Assembly: GCA_002358955.1 (NCBI GenBank)
Contig: DEPV01000113.1
Span: 3,755 to 11,533, forward strand
DNA: 7,779 nucleotides
Direction of reading: 5' to 3'
Source: Erysipelothrix sp. UBA3383
Lineage (GTDB): Bacteria; Bacillota_I; Bacilli_A; Erysipelotrichales; Erysipelotrichaceae
Shown here: positions 1 to 5,267 of the stretch, one piece after another
Position numbering within the stretch: the stretch's first letter is position 1
Layout of the letters: each line of letters opens with the position of its first letter
Notes under the pieces: model-generated
The model's input: only the letters and a program-made list of their open reading frames with translations
The model's database searches: none
What the model was told of the DNA's origin: nothing
Translations under genes and position numbers: made by a program

Positions 1-293
1 AAGCGCAAGATCTCAAGTTCTTCCTCTGGAGTACATCCCCATAAAAGTTTTACTTCAAGATCACGTTTTAAGATATCACCAACAACCATGATAGCATCTG
101 GCGTTGATTTCTTCAGTGATCCTCTGAATACTTTTATTGAATCAGTGTCTTCTAAATACCCATAACGAACAGGATAAATCATATTCAAGTATTTAGGGTG
201 ATTACTTCCTTTTTCTTGAGAAATAATCACGTTTGTTGAAAGTACTAATGAGTCTATCTTCTGCCAAAAGTAACCGTTATTTAATAATTCCAT
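1..293 (-). CDS. Inorganic pyrophosphatase-like protein (N-terminal 97 residues, cut by the left edge)
   Basis: The frame is open from ATG 293 to the edge, giving MELLNNGYFWQKIDSL at the start. Residues 28-46 (KGS-HPKY, then YPVRYGYLED) match the substrate-side signature of family I soluble inorganic pyrophosphatases, which split PPi to phosphate in the cytoplasm. The later part (DAIMVVGDILKRDLEVKLL, then a TPEEELEIL helix) resembles the short pyrophosphatase-like proteins common in Bacillota. The acidic DGDxxD cluster that binds the metals in true enzymes should follow YGY; here it is only EDTDS and the segment is short, so catalysis is doubtful. AGG at 304-306 serves the ATG at 293. The gene has its own promoter and lies downstream of the smtB-type gene. 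The family call comes from motif memory, and function is uncertain. Confidence 0.7.
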   Translation of the reverse strand, partial: MELLNNGYFWQKIDSLVLSTNVIISQEKGSNHPKYLNMIYPVRYGYLEDTDSIKVFRGSLKKSTPDAIMVVGDILKRDLEVKLLWGCTPEEELEILR

Positions 294-321
294 GCATCAT
301 CATCCTAATCTAGTCTTTTGT

Positions 322-350
322 ATTATACACCCTTGTAAGATAAATGTAAA
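322..350 (-). promoter_or_regulatory. Sigma-A promoter of the pyrophosphatase-like gene
   Basis: On the minus strand, TTTACA (345-350) and a consensus TATAAT (322-327) are separated by exactly 17 bases. The start point would fall near 315, leaving a leader of about 20 bases that contains the AGG ribosome site. The -35 hexamer lies entirely inside the proximal arm of the inverted repeat at 345-381, so a protein bound there would block polymerase. Confidence 0.82.
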
Positions 351-381
351 CACTGAAACCACTTTCTGAAATGTGTTTACA
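345..381. promoter_or_regulatory. Candidate operator: perfect 9-bp inverted repeat over the -35
   Basis: TGTAAACAC (345-353) and its exact reverse complement GTGTTTACA (373-381) flank a 19-bp spacer. The arm centres are 28 bp apart, a little under three helical turns, so a dimer of dimers or a looped complex could bind one face. Three direct copies of TGAAA (354, 367, 382) run through the same stretch. The inner arm covers the -35 box of the downstream gene, which suggests repression. The regulator is unknown; the neighbouring SmtB-type repressor is the obvious but unproven candidate, because the classic SmtB/CzrA 12-2-12 operator is not obvious here. Confidence 0.5.
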
Positions 382-473
382 TGAAACTGTCTCATTATTA
401 GATAAATATCTCACAACAAAGCTCAATTTGAATGACACTAATCTCGCATATGCTTCTATTACTGTATCTCAGT

Positions 474-812
474 TTATTCTTGATCTTCCTGAATATGATC
501 GAGTGCTTGTTGAAAAATTTGCATAACATGATCATCAGCCAGTGAATAGTAAACATTTTTACCCACTTTTTGAGTTCTTACCAAGTCCATTTTTCTCAGT
601 GAACTGAGTTGGTGTGATATCGCCGATTGACTCATATTCACAATATCTTTCAAGTTATCAACATTCAATGTATTCTGTGATAATGCCGTTAATATTTTTA
701 ATCGGGTTGGATCTGCAAACATCTTAAAAAGCAGTGACAATTTCTCATACTCACTGGCATCTAACAATGCATGTCTTAATTCAACAATTTCTTCTTGATT
801 GAAAAACTTCAT
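474..812 (-). CDS. ArsR/SmtB-family metal-sensing repressor, zinc alpha-5 type
   Basis: This is a 112-residue winged-helix dimer of the ArsR/SmtB family, which represses DNA until metal binds. The core FADPTRLKILTAL (32-44), recognition helix SQSAISHQLSSLRKM (61-75) and wing VGKNVYYSL (83-91) are typical. The last helix has D93, H95, H106 and E109, the same spacing as the alpha-5 zinc ligands of SmtB (D-x-H, then H eleven later, then E three later) and close to CzrA. The alpha-3 cysteine motif (ELCVCDL type) is replaced by TLNVDNL, so only the alpha-5 site should work. Zn(II) or Co(II) sensing is therefore inferred. The ATG at 812 is preferred over the TTG at 818, because AAAGGAG at 820-826 sits 7 bases before the ATG but only one before the TTG. 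It is third in an operon with the HAD and flavoprotein genes. Confidence 0.88.
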   Translation of the reverse strand: MKFFNQEEIVELRHALLDASEYEKLSLLFKMFADPTRLKILTALSQNTLNVDNLKDIVNMSQSAISHQLSSLRKMDLVRTQKVGKNVYYSLADDHVMQIFQQALDHIQEDQE

Positions 813-824
813 CTCCAAACTCCT

Positions 825-1589
825 TTATTTAGTATTAATCGTATCAATGGCTTTATAGATCGCCTCACCCACTGTATTTACAAACCCACCATTTGCAAAC
901 TTCAGTAAATCAGCAACTCCATTATCCATTAAATACCCATGGTAATCTTTAAGCATCGGAACATCATTATAAGAATCTCCAACACTAAACACATCTCCTA
1001 GATAATCATAGTGATTAACAATATGTGCAATCCCTGTCGACTTAGAATTATGAACCGTTCCAATATCAACATAACTCTCATTCGCAAAACATTTTACATC
1101 AAGGTGTTCAAAATCAACATTAATTTTTTGTGCGAGTTCCAATGAGTCTTCTGAAGAATGAGTTCCAATATACATACCGCTAATTCCATTAGCAACAATA
1201 CGATCAAACTCTTCACGATCACCACCTGAAATTAATTCTTCATAGATAACAGTCGTATGGTTATACCCATCATTAACACCGTAAGTACGCACTCCAAAAT
1301 CATCAATGGTTTTTAAAAGTCCCATAATCGCTTCATCTTTAATTTTATGGACTTTAACTTCCTCAAGTTTATGGTTTAATACAACCCCACCATTCACTCC
1401 GATTAAAAAGTCAAATGGAATATTGTTGGATTTTACTTCATCAAGTATTGAATTAATACTTCTACCGGTAACAACGCCGAACTTATTCCCCATCGATCTA
1501 AAAGTTTCAATCGCTTTGATATCTTCTTCTCTAATCTTAAAGTCTTTAAATAAAGTCCCATCATAATCACTTGCAAATATATGTTTCAT
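825..1589 (-). CDS. Cof-type HAD-family hydrolase
   Basis: This is a 254-residue cytoplasmic phosphatase of the haloacid dehalogenase superfamily, type IIB (Cof/YkrA-like) with an inserted cap. Motif I is DYDGT with nucleophile D8 and acid D10; motif II is VVTGRS with T41; the motif III lysine is K183 in NSKSTG; motif IV is GDSYNDVPML with D205 and D209. The cap spans roughly residues 80-175. Members act on sugar phosphates, FMN, nucleotides or PLP, and the sequence does not tell which. The ATG at 1589 is chosen because AAGAGGAG lies just before it, inside the last codons of the upstream flavoprotein gene, only 2 bases beyond that gene's stop; an upstream in-frame ATG at 1646 lies within the flavoprotein gene. 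Its stop codon abuts the repressor's ribosome site. Confidence 0.9.
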   Translation of the reverse strand: MKHIFASDYDGTLFKDFKIREEDIKAIETFRSMGNKFGVVTGRSINSILDEVKSNNIPFDFLIGVNGGVVLNHKLEEVKVHKIKDEAIMGLLKTIDDFGVRTYGVNDGYNHTTVIYEELISGGDREEFDRIVANGISGMYIGTHSSEDSLELAQKINVDFEHLDVKCFANESYVDIGTVHNSKSTGIAHIVNHYDYLGDVFSVGDSYNDVPMLKDYHGYLMDNGVADLLKFANGGFVNTVGEAIYKAIDTINTK

Positions 1590-1591
1590 AA

Positions 1592-2461
1592 TTATCTCCT
1601 CTTGAACCTTCTTATATAACCTACCATATTCATCCCTGCAATACACCCATCACTCACTGCCTTTGCAATTTGTTGTGGTCCTGGAGTACAATCCCCTGCT
1701 GCATAGAGTCCTGGTATCATGGTCTCTTGTTCTTGATTCACTATAATACGACCCCGTTCTACTTGAAGCCCAATCTGTGTTGCTATATCTGTGGATGAAG
1801 CACTACCCAGTGCTACAAAGATACCATCAAGACTATACATCCCTACTTCTGTCTCAAGTCCTGTAACCTTAGTATCACCATGTACTGATACTAACTTATC
1901 AGTAACAATAATACATCGCTCATCAAACTGTGCATCAATCTCCATACCATCTGTAAACACATAAACCTTATCACACAACTCCACAAGCTCACTTGCCTCA
2001 TTGGCTGCATAATGAGAATGACCCAATACTGCTACTGTCTTTTGTTTATAAAAGAATGCATCACACACTGCACAATATGAAACACCCTTACCATTAAACT
2101 GTCTTAACTTACGTACTCTGGGTATGGTTCTTTGTGTCCCTGTTGCCAGTAATAAACTAATGCAGGAATATGTCTTTGTTGCAGTCTTAACAATAAAACG
2201 CTCATCCTCATACCCTACTGATATCACTTCATCAGTCAATACTTCAATTCCCATATCTTGTGCCTGTTTGATTCCTATTTCAATCAACTCAGGTCCTCCA
2301 ATGGATGGATACCCATAGAAGTTATCCACAATCTGAGCCTGTTCTGAAGCTCCTAAGTCTTTACCTATAATTAAGGGTTTCACATTCGCTCGATACATAT
2401 ACAGCGAAGCTTGAATCCCTGCTGGTCCTTTACCAACTACCAATGCATCTATCTCGATCAT
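1592..2461 (-). CDS. Thioredoxin-reductase-like FAD/disulfide oxidoreductase lacking the NADPH motifs
   Basis: This 289-residue flavoprotein has the thioredoxin reductase fold. The FAD dinucleotide motif is VVGKGPAG (8-15), the ATG motif is LLLATGTQ (103-110), the redox pair is C130-A-V-C133 followed by D, and the C-terminal FAD motif is GLYAAGDC (251-258) with GPQQIAKAVSDG after it. The second nucleotide domain is unusual: instead of GGGNSA it reads VLGHSHYAA (145-153), and the HRRxxxR strand that recognises the NADPH phosphate is KVYVFTDGM (165-173), with no arginines. Family knowledge says reductases without these motifs include ferredoxin- or flavodoxin-dependent forms, so the electron donor may not be NADPH. 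It is slightly shorter than TrxB (about 305-320). It is the first gene of an operon with a HAD hydrolase and a zinc-type repressor. A true thioredoxin partner is not in the window. Confidence 0.86.
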   Translation of the reverse strand: MIEIDALVVGKGPAGIQASLYMYRANVKPLIIGKDLGASEQAQIVDNFYGYPSIGGPELIEIGIKQAQDMGIEVLTDEVISVGYEDERFIVKTATKTYSCISLLLATGTQRTIPRVRKLRQFNGKGVSYCAVCDAFFYKQKTVAVLGHSHYAANEASELVELCDKVYVFTDGMEIDAQFDERCIIVTDKLVSVHGDTKVTGLETEVGMYSLDGIFVALGSASSTDIATQIGLQVERGRIIVNQEQETMIPGLYAAGDCTPGPQQIAKAVSDGCIAGMNMVGYIRRFKRR

Positions 2462-2468
2462 ATCCTAC

Positions 2469-2483
2469 CTCAAGTCTCTTGAG
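2469..2483 (-). promoter_or_regulatory. 6-bp inverted repeat at the operon start point and ribosome site
   Basis: CTCAAG and CTTGAG (minus strand) form a perfect 6-bp repeat with a 3-base spacer, just downstream of the -10 box. The repeat lies about where transcription should begin. Its 3' arm supplies the GAG of the ribosome site before ATG 2461. It could be a repressor half-site pair or a small hairpin that hides the ribosome site. No direct evidence separates these. Confidence 0.4.
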
Positions 2484-2485
2484 TC

Positions 2486-2514
2486 ATTATATCATAGCCC
2501 TATCAAACTATAAA
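2486..2514 (-). promoter_or_regulatory. Extended -10 promoter of the flavoprotein/HAD/repressor operon
   Basis: The minus strand carries a consensus TATAAT (2486-2491) preceded by TG at -15/-14 (TGATATAAT), an extended -10. A weak -35, TTTATA (2509-2514), lies 17 bases upstream. The -35 overlaps the U-run of the terminator at 2512-2544. The start point would be near 2479. Confidence 0.75.
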
Positions 2515-2544
2515 ATTAAAAACCCCGAATTTATTTTCGGAGTT
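2512..2544 (-). terminator. Intrinsic terminator facing left, upstream of the operon promoter
   Basis: On the minus strand ACTCCGAA (2536-2543) pairs with TTCGGGGT (2522-2529), with one G-T wobble and a 6-base loop. TTTTTAATTTT follows. Oddly, no minus-strand gene ends just before it: the nearest, xpt, already has a terminator about 600 bases upstream, and the space between holds a plus-strand gene. It may insulate the operon from readthrough or end an unseen antisense transcript. Confidence 0.7.
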
Positions 2545-2577
2545 CATGTCTCTATATACAAGTAAAAATCATAAGAA

Positions 2578-2607
2578 TTGCCTATATGAGTGCATCAATC
2601 TTAATAT
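2578..2607 (+). promoter_or_regulatory. Possible promoter for the small membrane protein
   Basis: TTGCCT (2578-2583) and TAATAT (2602-2607) are spaced by 18 bases, about 115 bases before the start codon. A rival is the extended -10 TGCTATATT (2693-2701), but its start point would fall on the ribosome site and leave almost no leader. The stretch 2545-2707 otherwise holds only the palindromes at 2675-2695. Confidence 0.35.
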
Positions 2608-2674
2608 TACATCAAAGATTTTAGACTCTTTAAATAACGTTCATTTTAGACCTTATTTGTTTTGTAAATATTTA

Positions 2675-2695
2675 GCATTTAATGCATACATATGC
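2675..2695. repeat. Two overlapping GCAT palindromes before the membrane protein gene
   Basis: GCATT-T-AATGC (2675-2685) overlaps GCATA-CA-TATGC (2684-2695), giving three GCAT-type half-sites about 9-10 bases apart. They end inside the extended -10 candidate TGCTATATT. They could be an operator or a by-product of AT-rich sequence. Confidence 0.35.
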
Positions 2696-2722
2696 TATAT
2701 TATCTTTAAGGAGATTACGTCT

Positions 2723-3130
2723 ATGGAACCTACAAAAAACAAACTCGATATTAAAGTAACAATCGCTTTATCAATAACCGGTTTATCCTGGTTGGCTTTA
2801 TCTGTCTTCATCTTTATCTTTTTAAAGGAACCTTTTGAATTTCTAAAATTGGTAACTTATTTATTATGGAGTGGTATCATAGGTGCCTATGCTTATTTCT
2901 TAATTCTAAGAAAACCATTCTTCTCATCAATATTCTTTATTGCAGGATACCTTCTAAGTTTCTATGCACTTTACTACAATGCAATTCATAATGCTTCCAA
3001 GGTATCATCATACTTTGTCATCTTTATCTGTATGGCAGTATTAATATCCTTTAGTGCTGTTGGATACTTACTGGACCGCAATCAGATCCAAAAGAAAAAA
3101 CTCAAAGAATACAAACATTCTAAAAAGTAG
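2723..3130 (+). CDS. Small four-helix membrane protein of unknown function
   Basis: The 135-residue product has four clear hydrophobic segments at about residues 11-34, 39-61, 64-86 and 92-116. It starts with a short polar N-terminus (MEPTKNKLD) and ends in a strongly basic tail (QKKKLKEYKHSKK), which by the positive-inside rule should be cytoplasmic. With four helices the N-terminus would be inside too. I see no catalytic or ligand motif and do not recognise a family. The ATG at 2723 is chosen because AAGGAG (2708-2713) lies 9 bases upstream; the frame stays open to 2546, but that extension is low-complexity, has no ribosome site and covers probable promoter sequence. It is the only plus-strand gene here and converges on xpt, sharing its terminator. 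Confidence 0.75.
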   Translation: MEPTKNKLDIKVTIALSITGLSWLALSVFIFIFLKEPFEFLKLVTYLLWSGIIGAYAYFLILRKPFFSSIFFIAGYLLSFYALYYNAIHNASKVSSYFVIFICMAVLISFSAVGYLLDRNQIQKKKLKEYKHSKK

Positions 3131-3160
3131 AAAACGCGACCGAAGTCGCGTTTTTATTTT
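3131..3160. terminator. Bidirectional terminator between the membrane protein gene and xpt
   Basis: AAAACGCGAC (3131-3140) pairs perfectly with GTCGCGTTTT (3145-3154) around a 4-base loop. On the plus strand it is followed by TTTTTATTTT and directly follows the membrane protein stop. On the minus strand the loop reads C(TTCG)G, the very stable UUCG tetraloop, followed by TTTTC. The outer stem overlaps the xpt stop codon. Confidence 0.93.
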
Positions 3161-3729
3161 GCAAATACAATTTCACCTGTTTCAGGATCTAAAGATTCTA
3201 ATTCCACTTGTGCATAAAGGTCATACCCTTCTTCTGAAAGTGCCTTATACCCTGGTTGGAAGTTCTTTGTAATACAAATCCCTGTTGCTACTAATGTTGA
3301 ATCTACTTTCTCTAGTAAACTTTCGACATTTTTAACAACTGAACCTTGAGCTAGAAAGTCATCTAATAGAACAACTTTCTTATTTGCAAGGTATTCTTTT
3401 TTTGCGGTTAATTTATAAGCTACATCTTTGGTGTAAGAGAAGCAATCTTGTTGAACATAGATATCCCCATCCAGGTCCTTACCTTCTTTTTTAATAATGA
3501 GTAAAGGCTTGTTTGCATATAAACTTGCAAACACAGAAGGTGCAATACCAGATGTTTCAACCGTTGCAAATAGATCAAAATCATAATCCTTATAATACTC
3601 TGCAAAGTCTTGTCCCAGTGCCTGCATCAGTTGTGCATCCACATGGGCATTCAAGAACTTAGACACATCAAGAATGTCCTTAGTACGAACACTTCCTGAC
3701 TCAATAATACAATCTTTTAAAGCTTTCAT
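3154..3729 (-). CDS. xpt: Xanthine phosphoribosyltransferase
   Basis: The 191-residue cytoplasmic enzyme transfers the ribose-phosphate of PRPP to xanthine, giving XMP; family members also use guanine to some degree. It aligns from end to end with Bacillus Xpt (about 194 residues). It begins MKALKDCIIESG, has the substrate-side ETSGIAPS (58-65), the PRPP-binding loop VVLLDDFLAQG (119-129) with its paired aspartates, and the Xpt-specific KNFQPGY (155-161). The ATG at 3729 follows TAGGAGG, whose first three bases are the stop of the permease gene, so the two are translationally coupled and share the guanine riboswitch upstream. In Bacillus the order is xpt then permease; here the permease comes first. 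Confidence 0.97.
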   Translation of the reverse strand: MKALKDCIIESGSVRTKDILDVSKFLNAHVDAQLMQALGQDFAEYYKDYDFDLFATVETSGIAPSVFASLYANKPLLIIKKEGKDLDGDIYVQQDCFSYTKDVAYKLTAKKEYLANKKVVLLDDFLAQGSVVKNVESLLEKVDSTLVATGICITKNFQPGYKALSEEGYDLYAQVELESLDPETGEIVFAK

Positions 3730-3737
3730 AAATCCTC

Positions 3738-5114
3738 CTACAGGGTAGCAATATATAATATCGAAATAAATGTAATAAAGTGCATGGTCTTAGGAATGTC
3801 TTTAAAGCGTCCTGCAAAGATCATACATAACTCCCATGAAACAAATCCTAATGTTAAACCAAGTGCAATTGACCCTGTTAGTGGCATCATGACAATGGTA
3901 ATAAATGCTGGTATGACATCTTCAAATCCTTTATGCCATTCAATGTTGGTAATGTTTTGCATCATAAAGATCCCAATCACAACCATTGCAGGTGTTGTAA
4001 CTGCTGCAGTAATCAGTGACAATGTCGGATAAATAAAGATCGACAGTAAGAACAAGAGTGCTGTAACAACAGCCATTAATCCAGTTCGTGCCCCATTGAT
4101 AATACCTGATACAGATTCAATATATGTAGACAGGTTAGAAGTACCAAAGATAGCCCCTACCATAGTCCCTAAAGCATCCGCTGCATAAATACGGTGATTC
4201 TCTTCAAACTCTTCATCGGATAGATCTGGAATTTGTGATGCTGCAGCAGATAAAGTTGTTGCAGTACCAAAGAAATCCAAGAATAAGAAAGTCAATACTA
4301 CTACAATCGCTTGTGGATTTAATAGTTCTGGTAAATGTTGAATGGCTACCATGAATGTATTGTCCATCATCGATGCAAATTGTGCTGTAGGCACTGTTAG
4401 TGGCCCACCAGCAGGTAATTGAGGTAATGTTGCAAGAGCATCAGCACCTATGTTAATCCACCCTTGAACCGCCCCAAAACGAATCAATAGACCCACAACT
4501 GCTGCACCAATCATTCCTAAGAAGACTGCATATTGATTCTTACGAACCAAGAAGAATGCCGCAACAATAATCCCTGCAAAAGCAACAATAACATTAGGAT
4601 TATCAAACCCCCCAAAGGTTATAAACTGACTTGCATCAGCAACGATAATCCCTGAGTTTTTAAAACTCACAAATGCAATAAACAATCCCAGGCCTACCGT
4701 ACCGGCTTGTTTTACAGATACTGGAATGTCTTTTATAATGGATTGTCTCAATCCTGAAAATGACAGTGCGATAAACATCAGTGAAGATACAAAGACTGCT
4801 GAAAGTGCAACTTGCCATGTCATCCCCATGCCAAGTACTACCGAAAATGCAAAGAACGCATTCATGGACATACACGGTGCAATTCCCAATGGGAATTTAG
4901 CATACAGCCCCATAATTAACATTGCAATGGCACTGGATACAATGGTTGCGATAAAGACCGCATCCTGTGGCATCCCTGCATTGCTTAATACAATAGGATT
5001 AACAAATATAACATAAGACATGGACAGAAAGGCTGTTACACCACCTGATATCTCACGCTTAAATGATGATCCTGCTTTGGTAATCCCAAAGTATTGATCG
5101 ATTGCTTTTTTCAT
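3738..5114 (-). CDS. pbuG: PbuG/AzgA-type NCS2 purine permease
   Basis: This is a 458-residue multi-helix membrane protein of the AzgA branch of the NCS2 family, expected to import hypoxanthine, guanine or adenine with protons. The sequence follows Bacillus PbuG closely: REISGGVTAFLSMSYVIFVNP (20-40), the TM3 segment IAPCMSMNAFFAFSVVLGMG (78-97), TM8 FLFLDFFGTATTL (276-288), ALGTMVGAIFGTS (314-326) and TYIESVSGI (330-338). The TM3 Asn (N85), first TM8 Asp (D280) and TM10 Glu (E333) are kept. However, the usual APGMGxNA is APCMSMNA, and the second TM8 Asp of DFFDT is Gly283. The start is ATG 5114, after GGAGG with 5-base spacing; the longer frame from 5192 begins inside the riboswitch stem and encodes a nonsense-like leader. 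Guanine riboswitch control and co-transcription with xpt support the role. Confidence 0.93.
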   Translation of the reverse strand: MKKAIDQYFGITKAGSSFKREISGGVTAFLSMSYVIFVNPIVLSNAGMPQDAVFIATIVSSAIAMLIMGLYAKFPLGIAPCMSMNAFFAFSVVLGMGMTWQVALSAVFVSSLMFIALSFSGLRQSIIKDIPVSVKQAGTVGLGLFIAFVSFKNSGIIVADASQFITFGGFDNPNVIVAFAGIIVAAFFLVRKNQYAVFLGMIGAAVVGLLIRFGAVQGWINIGADALATLPQLPAGGPLTVPTAQFASMMDNTFMVAIQHLPELLNPQAIVVVLTFLFLDFFGTATTLSAAASQIPDLSDEEFEENHRIYAADALGTMVGAIFGTSNLSTYIESVSGIINGARTGLMAVVTALLFLLSIFIYPTLSLITAAVTTPAMVVIGIFMMQNITNIEWHKGFEDVIPAFITIVMMPLTGSIALGLTLGFVSWELCMIFAGRFKDIPKTMHFITFISILYIATL

Positions 5115-5130
5115 AATTTCCTCCTCTATG

Positions 5131-5192
5131 AAAAAGAAAAACTGCCACTTAAAAAAATGGCAGAGTGCAATGAAAAAAGCATAATCTGCCAT
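5131..5192 (-). terminator. Riboswitch expression platform: terminator with competing antiterminator
   Basis: On the minus strand CTGCCA (5158-5163) can pair with TGGCAG (5142-5147), followed by TTTTTCTTTTT (5131-5141): a terminator. The same CTGCCA, as TCTGCCAT (5157-5164), can instead pair with ATGGCAGA (5185-5192), which overlaps the 3' strand of the aptamer P1 stem. Guanine binding would lock P1, free CTGCCA for the terminator and switch the operon off. The antiterminator itself is followed by seven T, so it might also terminate; that alternative would reverse the logic, but the OFF reading fits known guanine switches. The site lies just before the GGAGG of pbuG. Confidence 0.83.
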
Positions 5193-5253
5193 AGGTTATC
5201 CATTTACGGTGGATAAGTAGAAACTTCTAAACCTTATTATTAGAATTATATGG
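5189..5253 (-). promoter_or_regulatory. Guanine-class purine riboswitch aptamer
   Basis: All parts of the purine aptamer are present on the minus strand. P1 is CCATA (5249-5253) with TATGG (5189-5193). J1/2 is TAAT. P2 is TTCTAA/TTAGAA. L2 is AATAAGG, with the GG that docks with the CC of L3. J2/3 includes the invariant TTTCTAC. P3 is TTATCCA/TGGATAA (7 bp) and L3 is CCGTAAA. The specificity base before TATG is C (5194), which selects guanine rather than adenine. The junction base before it is C (5195) instead of the usual A, unless the last P3 pair is opened to give ACC. It heads the pbuG-xpt transcript. Confidence 0.95.
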
Positions 5254-5267
5254 AGTTTTCAGATTAC

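Noticed and set aside
277..303. Eight-codon leader peptide MMMHGIIK overlapping the pyrophosphatase-like start
   Set aside because: Its first ATG is only one base after the AGG, too close for initiation, and it is probably a chance run of ATG triplets.
400..411. AGATA-AA-TATCT repeat upstream of the 345-381 element
   Set aside because: It is short and AT-rich, and lies too far upstream of the promoter to be convincing by itself.
446..453. GCATATGC palindrome downstream of the repressor gene
   Set aside because: An isolated 8-base palindrome in AT-rich DNA is expected by chance, and it is not near a promoter.
1306..1566. Plus-strand 86-residue open frame within the HAD gene
   Set aside because: It is antisense to conserved HAD codons, with no ribosome site or protein-like motif.
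1590..1646. 19-residue N-terminal extension of the HAD protein
   Set aside because: It lies within the upstream flavoprotein gene, has no ribosome site, and the DYDGT motif normally sits within about 10 residues of the start, as it does from ATG 1589.
2546..2722. 59-residue extension of the small membrane protein
   Set aside because: No ribosome site precedes 2546, composition is low-complexity AT, and AAGGAG clearly marks ATG 2723.
4660..5016. Open frames on both strands within the permease gene
   Set aside because: They are shadows of the permease reading frame; they lack ribosome sites and recognisable motifs.
5115..5192. 26-residue N-terminal extension of the permease from ATG 5192
   Set aside because: This ATG lies in the riboswitch P1 stem and the extension translates the terminator hairpins. 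A strong GGAGG precedes ATG 5114, which matches the family start.
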